Assembly (NCBI GenBank): GCA_030147805.1
Contig: JASBUR010000021.1
Coordinates: 1-64,000, forward strand
Source: Sphingomonadaceae bacterium
GTDB taxonomy: Bacteria; Pseudomonadota; Alphaproteobacteria; Sphingomonadales; Sphingomonadaceae
DNA length: 64,000 nt
Reading direction: 5' to 3'
The notes beneath the pieces are model-generated. The model was not told the origin of the DNA, did no database searches, and saw only the letters and a program-made list of their open reading frames with translations. Positions 1-9,245 of the stretch are shown here, one piece after another (position 1 is the first letter of the stretch; each line of letters opens with the position of its first letter). The translations under genes and the position numbers were made by a program.

Positions 1-116
1 ACGGTCTCGCCATACGTCGCGAGCACCGCGCCGTCGGCCTGGCGGGCGATACGCCCGGTCTCGAGGGTCAGCTTGCGGCCGCCCCACATCACTTCCTGCT
101 TATGAATATCGAACAT
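1..116 (-). CDS. pnp: Polynucleotide phosphorylase, N-terminal part (runs off the window)
   Basis: Only the first 38 or so codons lie in the window; the rest is beyond position 1. The reverse complement reads [20 protein letters not shown], the usual start of PNPase, with [13 protein letters not shown] following, as in the first RNase PH-like domain. PNPase is a phosphorolytic 3'-5' exoribonuclease of the RNA degradosome. An AGGAAAAG Shine-Dalgarno sits just upstream of the ATG at 116. The gene lies downstream of rpsO in the same direction, the order found in most proteobacteria, and a perfect hairpin occupies its leader. Confidence 0.93.
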   Translation of the reverse strand, partial: MFDIHKQEVMWGGRKLTLETGRIARQADGAVLATYGET

Positions 117-132
117 ACGTCTTTTCCTGCAT

Positions 133-153
133 GTTCCCGGACCTTCCGGGAAC
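133..153 (-). promoter_or_regulatory. Hairpin in the pnp 5' leader
   Basis: GTTCCCGG and CCGGGAAC form a perfect 8-bp stem with a 5-nt loop directly upstream of the pnp ribosome binding site. In E. coli the pnp leader is a stem cut by RNase III that lets PNPase repress itself. Position and perfection suggest a similar role here; this is inference. Confidence 0.5.
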
Positions 154-196
154 GCTTACGCCGGCGGACGCGCCCATCGCGACCGCCGGATGTGGA

Positions 197-218
197 ACAG
201 GCCCCCGCAGGGGCCTGT
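197..218 (-). terminator. GC-rich hairpin after rpsO
   Basis: ACAGGCCCC / GGGGCCTGT arms with a short loop lie 11 bases after the rpsO stop. No long U tract follows on the minus strand, so it could be a partial terminator, a processing site protecting the rpsO 3' end, or an attenuator before pnp. Confidence 0.5.
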
Positions 219-228
219 CCGGTACGGG

Positions 229-498
229 TTACTTACGGAGACCGAGCTTGCCGATCAGGTCGGTGTAGCGGCCCTGGTCCTTGCTCTTCAGATAGTCGAG
301 CAGCGACCGGCGCTTGTTGACGAGCATCAGCAGGCCGCGGCGCGAATGATTGTCCTTCGCGTGGGTCTTGAAATGCTCGGTGAGGTTCGAGATGCGCTCC
401 GACAGGATGGCGACCTGGACTTCAGGGCTGCCGGTGTCGTTGGCTTCGCGAGCATGTTCCTGGATGAGCGCAGCCTTGCGCTCTGCAGTGATCGACAT
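229..498 (-). CDS. rpsO: 30S ribosomal protein S15
   Basis: The 89-aa product is the normal S15 length. It begins [16 protein letters not shown] and carries the family signature ([16 protein letters not shown], then [20 protein letters not shown]). S15 binds the central domain of 16S rRNA early in 30S assembly. An AGGAGA Shine-Dalgarno precedes the ATG. It sits 13 bp after truB and before pnp, the classic truB-rpsO-pnp order, and is probably cotranscribed with both. Confidence 0.98.
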   Translation of the reverse strand: MSITAERKAALIQEHAREANDTGSPEVQVAILSERISNLTEHFKTHAKDNHSRRGLLMLVNKRRSLLDYLKSKDQGRYTDLIGKLGLRK

Positions 499-511
499 CG
501 TGATCTCCTAC

Positions 512-1393
512 CTAGAGGTTGAAGCCCCGCACCACACGCACTCCATCGGCCGAAACATCGACCAACGCGACCGGAACAGACCCGGCGGTCGCGAGATGGA
601 GCCCATGGCTATCGGGGCGCCCGTCGAGCAGCCGTCCTTGCCGAAGCATGGCTGCCTGCGCGGGTTCGACGGCGAGGACCGGGATGTCGTCCAGTCCAGC
701 CGTCAGCGGCAAAAGGGCCTGTTCAAGCGCGCGGCTATGACCGAGCGCGGCCAATTTGTCCAGCGAAATTGCCCGTTCCTCGCCGAACGGTCCCGCCTTG
801 GTCCGCCGCAGCATCGACACATGGCCGACGGTGCCGAGCGCCAGCGCGAGATCGCGCGCGAGGCTGCGGATATAGGTGCCCTTCGACACCAGCGCCTCGA
901 GCGTCGCGCTGTCCCCGTCGCCGTCGACGAGTTCGAGCGAATAGATCGTCAGCGCGCGCGCCGCCAATTCGACCGACTCGCCGGCGCGCGCCAGCGCATA
1001 GGCGCGCGCGCCGTCGACCTTGAGCGCCGAATAGGCGGGCGGGATCTGGACGATCGCGCCGGTGAAGGCCGGCAGCGCCGCCAGGATCGCGGCGCGACCG
1101 GGGCGGACGTCGGAGGTGGCGACGACCTCGCCCTCGGCATCGTCGGTGGCGGTCGCCGCGCCGAACGAGACGGTGAAGCGATAGCCCTTGGTGGCATCGA
1201 GAAGCCGGCCGGTCAGCTTGGTCGCCTCGCCGAGCGCGATCGGCAGCACGCCGGTTGCCAGCGGGTCGAGCGTGCCGCCATGCCCGACCTTGAGCTTGCC
1301 CCAGCCGGTCTCGCGGCCGAGCCGCTTGATTGCGGCGACGCCCTGCGCCGAGGACAGGCCGAGCGGTTTGTCGAGGATGATCCAGCCATGCAT
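512..1393 (-). CDS. truB: tRNA pseudouridine(55) synthase TruB
   Basis: The 293-aa protein starts MHGWIILDKPLGLSS and has the TruB active-site motif GGTLDPLATGVLP near residue 40, with Asp43 as the expected catalytic residue, plus the downstream KGTYIRSLARDL motif. It makes pseudouridine 55 in the T-loop of tRNAs. The length is usual for the family, with a C-terminal extension of the kind seen in alphaproteobacteria. It would normally follow rbfA directly; here about 2.5 kb of other genes lie between them. Confidence 0.97.
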   Translation of the reverse strand: MHGWIILDKPLGLSSAQGVAAIKRLGRETGWGKLKVGHGGTLDPLATGVLPIALGEATKLTGRLLDATKGYRFTVSFGAATATDDAEGEVVATSDVRPGRAAILAALPAFTGAIVQIPPAYSALKVDGARAYALARAGESVELAARALTIYSLELVDGDGDSATLEALVSKGTYIRSLARDLALALGTVGHVSMLRRTKAGPFGEERAISLDKLAALGHSRALEQALLPLTAGLDDIPVLAVEPAQAAMLRQGRLLDGRPDSHGLHLATAGSVPVALVDVSADGVRVVRGFNL

Positions 1394-1410
1394 GGCGCGG
1401 CTGTTAGCAG

Positions 1411-1435
1411 CTCCCCTCCCCGGCGGGGAGGGGAG
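1411..1435. repeat. C-rich perfect hairpin between truB and the DUF6491-like gene
   Basis: CTCCCCTCCCC and GGGGAGGGGAG are perfect 11-bp arms around a 3-nt loop. The core resembles the arms of the longer element at 61223-61333, so it may be a minimal copy of the same dispersed repeat. It could also act as a terminator for the upstream gene, though no U tract follows. Confidence 0.6.
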
Positions 1436-1444
1436 ACGCCCCGG

Positions 1445-1798
1445 TCATGCGTTCTTGCGCGCGGGCGGCTCGACCTGGACGAGCGAGCGCAGCGGATAGC
1501 GGCGTCCCTCGACGATCACCGAGGAAAAGCGATCGAAGGTGCCGCTGCCGCGGCCCGGATCGAACCCGATCGCGTGCGCGAAGTTGAGGCCCCAGGCGGG
1601 GGCGAACAGCTCGGCCTTGTACCAGCGATTGCCGGTACCGCGGATCAGCAGCGTGTCGCGGTCGACGACGCGCCAGTCGCGGATGCCGCCGTGGTCGACG
1701 AAGTTGATGCGCGCCTCGCGAGGCGTTTCGACGGCCGCCGCGGGGACGGCCAGGCCGATAGCCAGCGCGGCGAACAGGGCGTTGGTGCGACTCTTCAT
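1445..1798 (-). CDS. Small secreted protein, DUF6491-like
   Basis: The 117-aa product begins with a signal peptide (MKSRTNALFAALAIGLAVPAAA, cleavage expected near residue 22). The mature part has INFVDHGGIRDWRVVDRDTL and RWYKAELFAPAWGLNFA, matching a small family of exported proteins common in sphingomonads and known as DUF6491; its function is unknown. The open frame extends further upstream, but the ATG at 1798 gives a clean signal peptide and has GGGAGTC upstream. It lies on the truB strand and may be cotranscribed with it. Confidence 0.75.
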   Translation of the reverse strand: MKSRTNALFAALAIGLAVPAAAVETPREARINFVDHGGIRDWRVVDRDTLLIRGTGNRWYKAELFAPAWGLNFAHAIGFDPGRGSGTFDRFSSVIVEGRRYPLRSLVQVEPPARKNA

Positions 1799-1887
1799 GC
1801 GAGACTCCCATGTTCTGGTTCGCGAGACATATACGGAACATCGGCTGAATTCGGGGTGAATAGGCGGCCCATGCGGCCTCGCATGCG

Positions 1888-2472
1888 CTAGCCGCGCCGT
1901 TTCGGGCGCGGATGAAGCGGGGCGAACGCGAAGGCCAGACTCATCAGCCGCGACCGGTCGTCCGATTTGGGTTGGCTCAGCAGCGCACCGAGCCGCTCGA
2001 GGAGGTGGTTGACCTCGACGAGGTCGCCGTCGCTCAGCCACCCGGTGGTGCGCGACGCCCAGAGCTCGCGGCGCGGCCCCGAGAGGGCGACACCGGGCCG
2101 ATCGACGGCAGCGTCGAAATCCGACGCCGCGACGTGGAGGAGCGCACGCGCGAAATGCCGCAGCGCATCGGTGTTGCCGCCCGGTCCCCGACGATAGGCG
2201 AGCCGGATCGGCGCGCCGTCGCCGATCAGTCGATACAGGCGCTCGCCACCGGCATCGCCGTCGCTCGCTTCGACGAGGCCGGCCGACGCGAGCAAGCGCA
2301 TGTGATGGTAGAGGCCGTCGGCGGGTCGCCCCAGCTGCTCGGCAAGCGTCGCGACGCTGGCGGTGCCGCCCAGCGCCGCGAGCGTGTCGACCAGCTCCTG
2401 ACGCACCGGCGACGCGAGCAGCCGAACGAGTTCGGGGTCCGCAATGGCCCGGGGATCTGCCGGCCGCGACAT
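1888..2472 (-). CDS. ArsR-family winged-helix transcriptional regulator
   Basis: The 194-aa protein has an N-terminal winged helix (residues about 8-85). It includes LVRLLASPVRQELVDTLAAL, then the recognition region TLAEQLGRPADGLYHHMRLL and a wing ending GERLYRL. This is the HTH_20/ArsR pattern. The remaining 100 residues have no metal-binding Cys cluster, so it is probably not a metal sensor. The start was set at the ATG at 2472; the longer frame is spurious. It is divergent from the S41-type gene, with a palindrome between them, so it probably controls that gene and itself. Confidence 0.82.
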   Translation of the reverse strand: MSRPADPRAIADPELVRLLASPVRQELVDTLAALGGTASVATLAEQLGRPADGLYHHMRLLASAGLVEASDGDAGGERLYRLIGDGAPIRLAYRRGPGGNTDALRHFARALLHVAASDFDAAVDRPGVALSGPRRELWASRTTGWLSDGDLVEVNHLLERLGALLSQPKSDDRSRLMSLAFAFAPLHPRPKRRG

Positions 2473-2485
2473 ATATCGACTCCTG

Positions 2486-2510
2486 TTGAAATTATGCCTA
2501 TGCAATTCAA
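2486..2510. promoter_or_regulatory. Imperfect palindrome in the ArsR/S41 intergenic region (candidate operator)
   Basis: TTGAA and TTCAA half-sites with extended AT-rich arms (TTGAAATT ... CAATTCAA) are centred between two divergent genes. ArsR-type regulators bind such symmetric sites. The palindrome overlaps two upstream ATGs of the peptidase frame, which argues that translation begins downstream of it. Confidence 0.35.
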
Positions 2511-2547
2511 CAAACGCCAATCTGTTCCCTGTGTCGAGGATATTGTC

Positions 2548-3861
2548 TTGTCGCACCTGCCGCTCTCGCTCCTGGCCGTTCTCCCGCTGTTGGCGGCGCT
2601 GTCGCCCGCGGCAAAAGCCGGCGAGGCGTTGATCGAGCCTGCGGCGCTGCGCGCCGATCTCGACCAGGCGCTCCGCGAGGTCCGGGCGCGCCACCCCGCG
2701 CTCGACCAGGTGGCCGACATCGCCGCACTCGACGCGGAGGCCGCGCGGATTCGCCGATCGATCGACGGACCCGTCTCTCGCGCCGACGCCTGGGCGCTGC
2801 TCGCGCGCCTCAATCCGCATTTCAAAGATGGACACACGCTGATCGGGCGTCCCGGCTGGCGCGGCGAGGCCGCCAAGCTCATCGCGCGTGGCGAAGGCCT
2901 CTTTCCGTTCGAGGTGGAACTCGACCGCCGCGGACTTCCCCGGATCGCGGGCGCGCTCGGCGGCGGGCCGCACCCGCTCTCGGGCACGCCGATCCGTCAG
3001 ATCAATGGCGAGGACGGCCGCAAGCTCGCGGCGGCAATGCTGGCGCGCGCCCATGGCGACACCCCGCGCATGCGCCGCGCGCTCGTTTCGGAACGGTGGT
3101 GGTTCTTCTACGCGATGCTGCGTGGGACTCCGCAGCGCTTCGACCTGCGGATCGGCGATGCACGCCCCGGGCGGCTCACCCTAACCGCAGCGCCGGTCCT
3201 GCCGGCGGCGATCGCCCGCGAGGACGACTTCGACGCCAATTTTCGCTGCCGGACGGCGGCCGATGGCCAAGGGCTCCTCGGTCTCGGAAGCTTTGGCTGG
3301 CCCGACAAGCCGCGCGTCCTCGCCTTCACGCGTGACTGCTTCGCCCGCCTGCGCGCCGCCGGCACGACGCGGCTGCTCATCGACCTGAGCGCCAACGGCG
3401 GCGGCGACGACGACCTGTGGATCGATGGCGTGATGCCCTATGTCGCGACGCGCCCGTGGCGCAACGGCTCGACCGCTCTCAAGCGTGTGATTGCCGACGA
3501 TCCGGCGAAGGGCGAAATCGCCGGTACGATCGTGGCCGGGGAGAACGGCTTGCGCGAGTCCCCGCCCGTCGACGCCGCGCTGGCCTATCGCGGCGACATC
3601 GAGGTGCGCATCGGGCCGATGACCTACTCCTCGGCGGTGCTGTTCGCCAACGTCATGCGCGACCATGGTCTCGCCCGGCTGTGCGGCGAGGGCGCCGCAG
3701 CCCGGACCCGCCAGACCGGCGGGACGCGGACGCTGACGCTTCCGGCGAGTGGCTTCTTCCTGTCGTATCCGCGTTTCATTCTCGACCCGCCCGCCGGCGA
3801 TCGGGCACCGGCATTGCTCGAGTCGGACGGGCGCTGCGCCTTCGCGACGAGCGGAATCTAG
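2548..3861 (+). CDS. Exported S41-type peptidase-like protein
   Basis: The 437-aa protein starts with a signal peptide (SHLPLSLLAVLPLLAALSPAAKA). Its C-terminal half resembles S41 (CPP/tail-specific) peptidases: RLLIDLSANGGGDDDLW, followed by a GPMTYSSAVLFAN segment where the nucleophilic Ser is expected. A clear C-terminal Lys partner and a PDZ domain are not obvious, so activity is uncertain. The TTG at 2548 was preferred because GAGGA lies 7 bases upstream and it gives a clean signal peptide. The ATGs at 2494 and 2500 are alternatives that would add 16-18 residues. It is convergent with rbfA. Confidence 0.72.
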   Translation: MSHLPLSLLAVLPLLAALSPAAKAGEALIEPAALRADLDQALREVRARHPALDQVADIAALDAEAARIRRSIDGPVSRADAWALLARLNPHFKDGHTLIGRPGWRGEAAKLIARGEGLFPFEVELDRRGLPRIAGALGGGPHPLSGTPIRQINGEDGRKLAAAMLARAHGDTPRMRRALVSERWWFFYAMLRGTPQRFDLRIGDARPGRLTLTAAPVLPAAIAREDDFDANFRCRTAADGQGLLGLGSFGWPDKPRVLAFTRDCFARLRAAGTTRLLIDLSANGGGDDDLWIDGVMPYVATRPWRNGSTALKRVIADDPAKGEIAGTIVAGENGLRESPPVDAALAYRGDIEVRIGPMTYSSAVLFANVMRDHGLARLCGEGAAARTRQTGGTRTLTLPASGFFLSYPRFILDPPAGDRAPALLESDGRCAFATSGI

Positions 3862-3878
3862 CGCCTGCGTGCCTCGGC

Positions 3879-4316
3879 TCAGTCCTCGCCGTCCCCGTCG
3901 GCGGCGTCGATCGCCTTGCCCACCTTGCCGTCGAGGTCGCGCGCCACCTGCGGCGAGCGCAGGATGGCGTCGATGCGGCTCGCCTCGTCGAAGGTCTCGT
4001 CGAGGTGGAAGTGCAGCTCGGCCGCATATTTGGTGTTCACGCGCTTCGCCACCGCGCCCTTGAGATAGCGGACGTTGCGCTTGAGCGCCTTGATCACCTC
4101 GACCGCCTCGTCGCCCTTGGCGCCGAGCGGCTGGATGAACACGGTGGCGTGGCGCAGGTCGGGCGACACCCGCACCTCCGTCACCGAGACGATCATCCGC
4201 TCGAGCACCTCGTCGCGCACGTCGCCGCGCGCCAGCACCTCGGCGAGGGCGTGCCGCATCTGCTCGCCGACCCGGAGCGTCCGGACCGACTTGCCCTGAT
4301 CCTCGCGCTGGCGCAT
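3879..4316 (-). CDS. rbfA: Ribosome-binding factor A
   Basis: The 145-aa protein has the RbfA KH-like fold motifs: [39 protein letters not shown], and the C-terminal [18 protein letters not shown]. It acts in late 30S maturation at the 5' end of 16S rRNA. The start was set at the ATG at 4316; a GTG at 4334 in the same frame is possible. It follows infB by about 20 bp, as in the standard nusA-infB-rbfA operon. Confidence 0.95.
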   Translation of the reverse strand: MRQREDQGKSVRTLRVGEQMRHALAEVLARGDVRDEVLERMIVSVTEVRVSPDLRHATVFIQPLGAKGDEAVEVIKALKRNVRYLKGAVAKRVNTKYAAELHFHLDETFDEASRIDAILRSPQVARDLDGKVGKAIDAADGDGED

Positions 4317-4337
4317 CGCGGCAAGCGGCGGCACCCC

Positions 4338-7049
4338 CTAGAGGGTGCGCGCCCGCTCCTCGACCTCGAAGGTCTCGATGATGTCGCCGACGCGGACATC
4401 CATGTTGCCCTCGAGCACGACGCCGCATTCGAGACCGGCGCGCACCTCGTTGACGTCGTCCTTGAAGCGACGGATCGAGGCGATGTTGCCGTTCCAGATG
4501 ACGACGTCGTCGCGCATGACGCGCGCCTTGAGGTTGCGGCGGATGATGCCCTCGACGACGCGAAGGCCCGCGGCCTTGCCCTTGCCGGCGGCGAACACCT
4601 CGAGCACGTTGGCACGGCCCATGACGTTCTCGATCCGCTCGGGGGCGAGCTTGCCCGCCATCGCATCCTTGGTCTCGTCGAGCAGGTTGTAGATGATGTC
4701 GTAGTAGCGGAATTCGACACCGTCGCGCTGCGCGATCTCGCGGGCCTTGGCGTTGGCGCGGACGCCGAAGCCGATGATCGGCGCCTTGCTCGCCTTGGCG
4801 AGCACGACGTCCGACTCGGTGATCGCGCCGACGCCCGAATGCAGCACCCGGACCTTGATCTCGTCGGTCGACAGCCGGCTGAGGCTGCCGACGATCGCTT
4901 CGACCGAGCCCTGCACGTCGCCCTTGATGACGACGGGGAATTCGACCGCCTTGGTCGCCTTCAGCGCCGAGAACATGTTCTCGAGATTGGGGGCGACGGT
5001 GGCGGTGCGCTTGCGCTGCAGGATCGTCTGGCGATAGGCGGCGACCTCGCGGGCGCGCGCCTCGCTGTCGACCACCGACAGCGGATCGCCCGCCATCGGC
5101 GCGCCCGACAGGCCGAGCACCTCGACCGGCAGGCTCGGCCCGGCTTCCTTGATCTGCTGGCCGCGGTCGTTGACCAGCGCACGGACCTTGCCCCATTCGG
5201 CGCCGACGACGAACACGTCGCCGGTGCGAAGCGTTCCGCGGCTGACCAGCACGGTCGCCACCGGGCCGCGGCCCTTGTCGAGCTTGGCCTCGACGACGGT
5301 GCCCTCGGCGGCACGATCGGGGTTGGCGCGCAGCTCGAGCAGCTCGGCCTGCAGCAGGATCTTGTCGAGCAGCTCGTCGAGGCCGGTCTTCTTGAGCGCC
5401 GACACCTCGACGTCCTGGACCTCGCCGCCCATCGCCTCGACCTGGACGTCGTGCTGGAGCAGCGCCTCGCGGACGCGCTGGGCGTTGCTGCCCGGCTTGT
5501 CCATCTTGTTGATCGCGACGATCATCGGCACGCCCGCCGCCTTGACGTGATTGATCGCCTCGATCGTCTGCGGCATCAGCCCGTCGTCACCCGCGACCAC
5601 GAGGATCACGATGTCGGTGATGTCGGCACCGCGGGCGCGCATCTCGGTGAAGGCGGCGTGGCCCGGCGTATCGAGGAAGGTGACGCGGTCGCCCGTCTTC
5701 ACCTTCACCTGATAGGCGCCGATGTGCTGGGTGATGCCGCCGGCCTCGCCCGCCACGACGTCGGTGCCGCGCAGCGCGTCGAGCAGCGAGGTCTTGCCGT
5801 GGTCGACGTGGCCCATGATGGTCACCACCGGCGGACGCGGCTGCAGCGTCTCCTCGGCGTCGACGTCCGAATCGACGTCGATGTCGACGTCGCTCTCCGA
5901 CACGCGCTTGATGTTGTGGCCGAACTCGGTGACGAGCAGCTCGGCGGTGTCCTGGTCGATCGACTGATTGACCGTGACGGGCATGCCCATCTTGAACAGC
6001 GCCTTGACCAGGTCGGCACCGCGCTCGGCCATGCGGTTGGCGAGCTCGGCGACGGTGATGGTGTCGGGGACCACGACGTCGCGCACCTGCTTGGCGGCGG
6101 CGGCGCCGCCGCTCATGTGCGAGCGACGATCCTTTTCACGCGCGCGGCGCAGCGCGGCGAGCGAGCGCGAGCGCGTGCCGTCCTCGTCGTCGAGCGCGCG
6201 GGTGACGGTGAGCTTGCCCGACTGGCGGCGATTGTCCTCGCGGCCACGCGACGGCTTGGGCGCCGCGGGGGCCTCGGGGCGGCGGCCGGCGGGCGCGCCG
6301 CCGGGGCGGCGCAGGTCGCGGTCGTCGTCGGCCGGCGCGGTGGCGACGGGCGCGGGCGCCTCGGCGGCGCGCTTGGCCTCTTCGGCGGCGCGTACCGCGG
6401 CTTGCTCTTCCTCGCGGCGGCGTTCCTCGATGCGGCGGCGTTCGGCCTCGGCGGCGTCGATGCGGGCGCGGTCCTCCTCGCGGCGGCGCTCCTCGGACAG
6501 GCGCAGGCGGTCCTCCTCGGCCTGGCGCAGCAGGCGGGCCTGCTGCTCCTGGCGCGACAGCAGGTCGGTCGGACGCGACGCCGGCGTCACCGGAGCGGGA
6601 CGGCGCGAGGCAGGGATGGGGGCCGGCGCCGGGGCTGGCGTCGGGGCGCGAGTCGGCGTCGGCGCCGGCACGGGCGCGGCGGCGACGGGCGCCGGCGCGG
6701 GCGTCTCGACCGGAGCGGGCGCCGCAGCGACGGGCTCGGGCGCGGCGACGGGCGGCGCCGGCTCGGGAGCCGGGGCTTCGACCGCAGCCGGTGCCGGCGC
6801 GGGAGCCGGCGCCGGGGCAGGTGCGGCGACGGGGGCCGGGGCTGGAGCGGGAGCAGGAGCCGGCGCTGCGACTTCCTCGACCGGTGCGGGATCGCCCGGA
6901 CGGCGCAGCACGCGCGTCTTCTTGGTCTCGACGACCACCGAATGCGTACGGCCATGGCTGAAGCTCTGCTTCACCTTGCCGATCTCGACGGTGCGCTTCA
7001 GGCCAAGCGGGGGCCGGACGCCGAGTTTGGGTTTATTGTCTTCGCTCAT
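4338..7049 (-). CDS. infB: Translation initiation factor IF-2
   Basis: The 903-aa GTPase brings initiator tRNA to the 30S P site. The conserved N-terminal peptide ([20 protein letters not shown]) is followed by a long Pro/Ala repeat and an Arg/Glu-rich helix, both variable in the family. The IF2_N segment comes next ([22 protein letters not shown]). The G domain then shows [12 protein letters not shown] near residue 410, DTPGHAAF near 460 and NKMD near 513, with domains II-IV after it. The start codon follows an AGGCAAGG-like site. It lies just after ylxR. Confidence 0.98.
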   Translation of the reverse strand: MSEDNKPKLGVRPPLGLKRTVEIGKVKQSFSHGRTHSVVVETKKTRVLRRPGDPAPVEEVAAPAPAPAPAPAPVAAPAPAPAPAPAPAAVEAPAPEPAPPVAAPEPVAAAPAPVETPAPAPVAAAPVPAPTPTRAPTPAPAPAPIPASRRPAPVTPASRPTDLLSRQEQQARLLRQAEEDRLRLSEERRREEDRARIDAAEAERRRIEERRREEEQAAVRAAEEAKRAAEAPAPVATAPADDDRDLRRPGGAPAGRRPEAPAAPKPSRGREDNRRQSGKLTVTRALDDEDGTRSRSLAALRRAREKDRRSHMSGGAAAAKQVRDVVVPDTITVAELANRMAERGADLVKALFKMGMPVTVNQSIDQDTAELLVTEFGHNIKRVSESDVDIDVDSDVDAEETLQPRPPVVTIMGHVDHGKTSLLDALRGTDVVAGEAGGITQHIGAYQVKVKTGDRVTFLDTPGHAAFTEMRARGADITDIVILVVAGDDGLMPQTIEAINHVKAAGVPMIVAINKMDKPGSNAQRVREALLQHDVQVEAMGGEVQDVEVSALKKTGLDELLDKILLQAELLELRANPDRAAEGTVVEAKLDKGRGPVATVLVSRGTLRTGDVFVVGAEWGKVRALVNDRGQQIKEAGPSLPVEVLGLSGAPMAGDPLSVVDSEARAREVAAYRQTILQRKRTATVAPNLENMFSALKATKAVEFPVVIKGDVQGSVEAIVGSLSRLSTDEIKVRVLHSGVGAITESDVVLAKASKAPIIGFGVRANAKAREIAQRDGVEFRYYDIIYNLLDETKDAMAGKLAPERIENVMGRANVLEVFAAGKGKAAGLRVVEGIIRRNLKARVMRDDVVIWNGNIASIRRFKDDVNEVRAGLECGVVLEGNMDVRVGDIIETFEVEERARTL

Positions 7050-7065
7050 GCCTTGCCTGATACCT

Positions 7066-7713
7066 TCATCGTTCGGCCGCGGAGCCTGGCTCCACGTCCG
7101 CGCCTTGTTCGTTCGTTCCGCAGAAAGCGCGCCACCGTGAGACGGCGGCCGCTGCCCGTGTCGCTGCCGCGCGGTCGCAGAGCGCGGCGTGTACAACATT
7201 TTCGCGCCCCAAGGCCACCGACAATTCGGCGCGGCCCACGGGGAGCACGACCGACTCGCCGACCTCGGAAACCCTGAGCTTCTGGTCGAGCTTGCCGCGT
7301 CCATCGGCCGAGGCGTCGTTGGCGTGCAACAGCAGGTGCACGCGCCCGGCGCGGATCTTGTCGAGGATGCGGTCGGATCCCAACATGAGGTTTCCGGTCC
7401 GCAATTCCAACCCCAGCCGGTCGAGCGCGCGCCGCTGCAGCCCGGTCGCGATGCGCTCGGCGAGGTCGTCGGGCACGCTGATCGACGCGCCCTTGAAGGC
7501 GCGCAGCAGCGCGCCGCGCAGCCTGCCCTTGGCCACCGCGGTCTCGACCAGCTGGCGATCGGGCGTGATCCAGGCGCCGCGCCCCGGCGCCTTCGCGCCG
7601 AGGTCGGGGTGCACCTCGCCGTCGGCCGACAGCGCGAGACGAATCAGGTCGTCGCGCGCGCCGTGCTCACCGCTCAGTATGCATTTACGCTCAGGGGGCT
7701 CATGCTGAGGCAT
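7066..7713 (-). CDS. ylxR: YlxR-family (DUF448) RNA-binding protein
   Basis: The 215-aa protein has the YlxR signature RKCILSGEHGARDDLIRLAL and PGRGAWITPDRQLVETAV. A C-terminal half like the L7Ae/YlxQ fold follows (RTGNLMLGSDRILDKIRAGRVHLLLHANDAS), a fusion typical of alphaproteobacteria. The family is thought to bind RNA; in some bacteria it affects transcription or RNase P. It overlaps the nusA end by 14 bp when started at the ATG at 7713; a TTG 21 bp upstream is also open. Confidence 0.92.
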   Translation of the reverse strand: MPQHEPPERKCILSGEHGARDDLIRLALSADGEVHPDLGAKAPGRGAWITPDRQLVETAVAKGRLRGALLRAFKGASISVPDDLAERIATGLQRRALDRLGLELRTGNLMLGSDRILDKIRAGRVHLLLHANDASADGRGKLDQKLRVSEVGESVVLPVGRAELSVALGRENVVHAALCDRAAATRAAAAVSRWRAFCGTNEQGADVEPGSAAER

Positions 7714-9241
7714 CCGCGGTCGCGTCCCCCTCAAACCAGTGGGCGCGCGCCGCCATGATGATGCGGTTGCCGTCTTCCTCGCTGAGGCCGGCGTCCTTCA
7801 GGATGCCGTCGCGCTTGCCGACGAGTTCGTCGGTGGCGAGGTCCCCGAGGTCGTCGAGCGTCTTGATGCCGGCCTTGCCGAGCGTGACGAGCATCGCCTC
7901 GGTCAGCCCCTCGATCTCGCCCAGCGCATCCTCGACGCCGAGCGCGCGGCGCTCGTCGCGCGACGCCGCCTCGCGGCGCTCGAGCGCCTCGACGGCGCGG
8001 TTCTGCAGCTCGCTCGCGAGGTCGTCGTCGAAGCCCTCGATCGAGGCCAGCTCGGGCAGCTCGACATAGGCGACCTCCTCGAGCTCGGTGAAGCCCTCGG
8101 CGACGAGCAGCTGCGCCAGCGTCTCGTCGACGTCGAGCTCGCGCTGGAACAGCTCGGAACGCTCGACGAACTCGCGCTGGCGCTTCTCGCTCTCGTCGGC
8201 CTCGGTCATGATGTCGATCTGGTGACCGGTCAGCTGCGAGGCGAGGCGGACGTTCTGGCCGCGGCGGCCGATCGCCAGGCTCAGCTGGTCGTCGGGGACG
8301 ACGACCTCGAGCCGATTCTCGTCCTCGTCGATGACGACCTTCGAAACCTCGGCCGGCTGCAGCGCGTTGACGACGAAGGTCGCGGTGTCGGGCGACCAGG
8401 GGATGATGTCGATCTTCTCGCCCTGCAGCTCCTGGACGACCGCCTGGACGCGGCTGCCCTTCATGCCGACGCAGGCGCCGACCGGATCGATCGAGCTGTC
8501 GCGGCTGATCACGCCGATCTTGGCGCGGCTTCCCGGATCGCGGGCGCAGGCCTTGATCTCGATGATGCCGTCGTAGATCTCGGGCACTTCCTGCGCGAAC
8601 AGCTTCTTCATGAACTCGGGATGCGCGCGCGACAGGAAGATCTGCGGGCCGCGGTTCTCGCGGCGGACGTTCAGGATCAGCGAGCGGACGCGGTCGTTGA
8701 CGCGCAGCACCTCGCGCGGGATCTGCGCGTCGCGGCGGATGACGCCCTCGGCACGGCCGAGGTCGACGACGACGTGGCCGAACTCGACGCGCTTGACGAC
8801 GCCGGTGATCAGCTCGTTCACCCGGTCCTTATATTCCTCATACTGCCGGTCGCGCTCGGCATCGCGCACCTTCTGCACGATGACCTGCTTGGCGGCCTGC
8901 GCGGCGATGCGGCCGAACTCGATCGGCGGCAGCGGATCGACGACGAAGTCGCCGAGCTTGGCATTGGGGTCGCGCTTCTGCGCGTCCTTGACCGAGGTCT
9001 GCTTGAAATAATCCTCGACCTGATCGACCACCTCGACGACGCGCCACAGCCGCATGTCGCCCGACTTGGTGTCGATCTTGGCGCGGATGTCGTTCTCGGC
9101 GCCGTAGCGGGCGCGCGCCGCCTTCTGGATCGCGTCCTCCATCGCCTCGATGACGATGCCGCGGTCGATCGACTTCTCGCGCGCGACGGCGTCGGCAATC
9201 GCGAGCAGCTCGGCCTTGTTGGCGGAAATGGCGGTGGCCAT
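7700..9241 (-). CDS. nusA: Transcription termination/antitermination factor NusA
   Basis: The 513-aa protein has the NusA order: an RNAP-binding N-terminal domain, an S1 domain ([23 protein letters not shown]), and two KH domains ([34 protein letters not shown]). Two C-terminal helix-hairpin acidic repeats follow ([16 protein letters not shown] and [15 protein letters not shown]). It modulates pausing and termination and rRNA antitermination. It starts four bases from the rimP stop, so the two are translationally close. Confidence 0.98.
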   Translation of the reverse strand: MATAISANKAELLAIADAVAREKSIDRGIVIEAMEDAIQKAARARYGAENDIRAKIDTKSGDMRLWRVVEVVDQVEDYFKQTSVKDAQKRDPNAKLGDFVVDPLPPIEFGRIAAQAAKQVIVQKVRDAERDRQYEEYKDRVNELITGVVKRVEFGHVVVDLGRAEGVIRRDAQIPREVLRVNDRVRSLILNVRRENRGPQIFLSRAHPEFMKKLFAQEVPEIYDGIIEIKACARDPGSRAKIGVISRDSSIDPVGACVGMKGSRVQAVVQELQGEKIDIIPWSPDTATFVVNALQPAEVSKVVIDEDENRLEVVVPDDQLSLAIGRRGQNVRLASQLTGHQIDIMTEADESEKRQREFVERSELFQRELDVDETLAQLLVAEGFTELEEVAYVELPELASIEGFDDDLASELQNRAVEALERREAASRDERRALGVEDALGEIEGLTEAMLVTLGKAGIKTLDDLGDLATDELVGKRDGILKDAGLSEEDGNRIIMAARAHWFEGDATADASA

Positions 9242-9245
9242 GACC

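Noticed and set aside
350-1891. 513-aa plus-strand ORF over truB
   Set aside because: It is antisense to truB, rpsO and the DUF6491-like gene, is Arg-rich and has no family features; it is a shadow of high GC content.
6580-6960. Repeat array in infB resembling a tandem repeat locus
   Set aside because: The GC-rich repeats encode the Pro/Ala-rich linker of IF-2, a normal variable part of that protein.
3417-7277. 1286-aa plus-strand ORF over infB
   Set aside because: It is the reverse-frame shadow of infB and rbfA, with Arg/Gly/Asp/His-rich low-complexity sequence.
7734-7734. TTG at 7734 as the ylxR start
   Set aside because: The ATG at 7713 gives the usual [12 protein letters not shown]-type start and is preferred; the TTG would add seven residues with no support.
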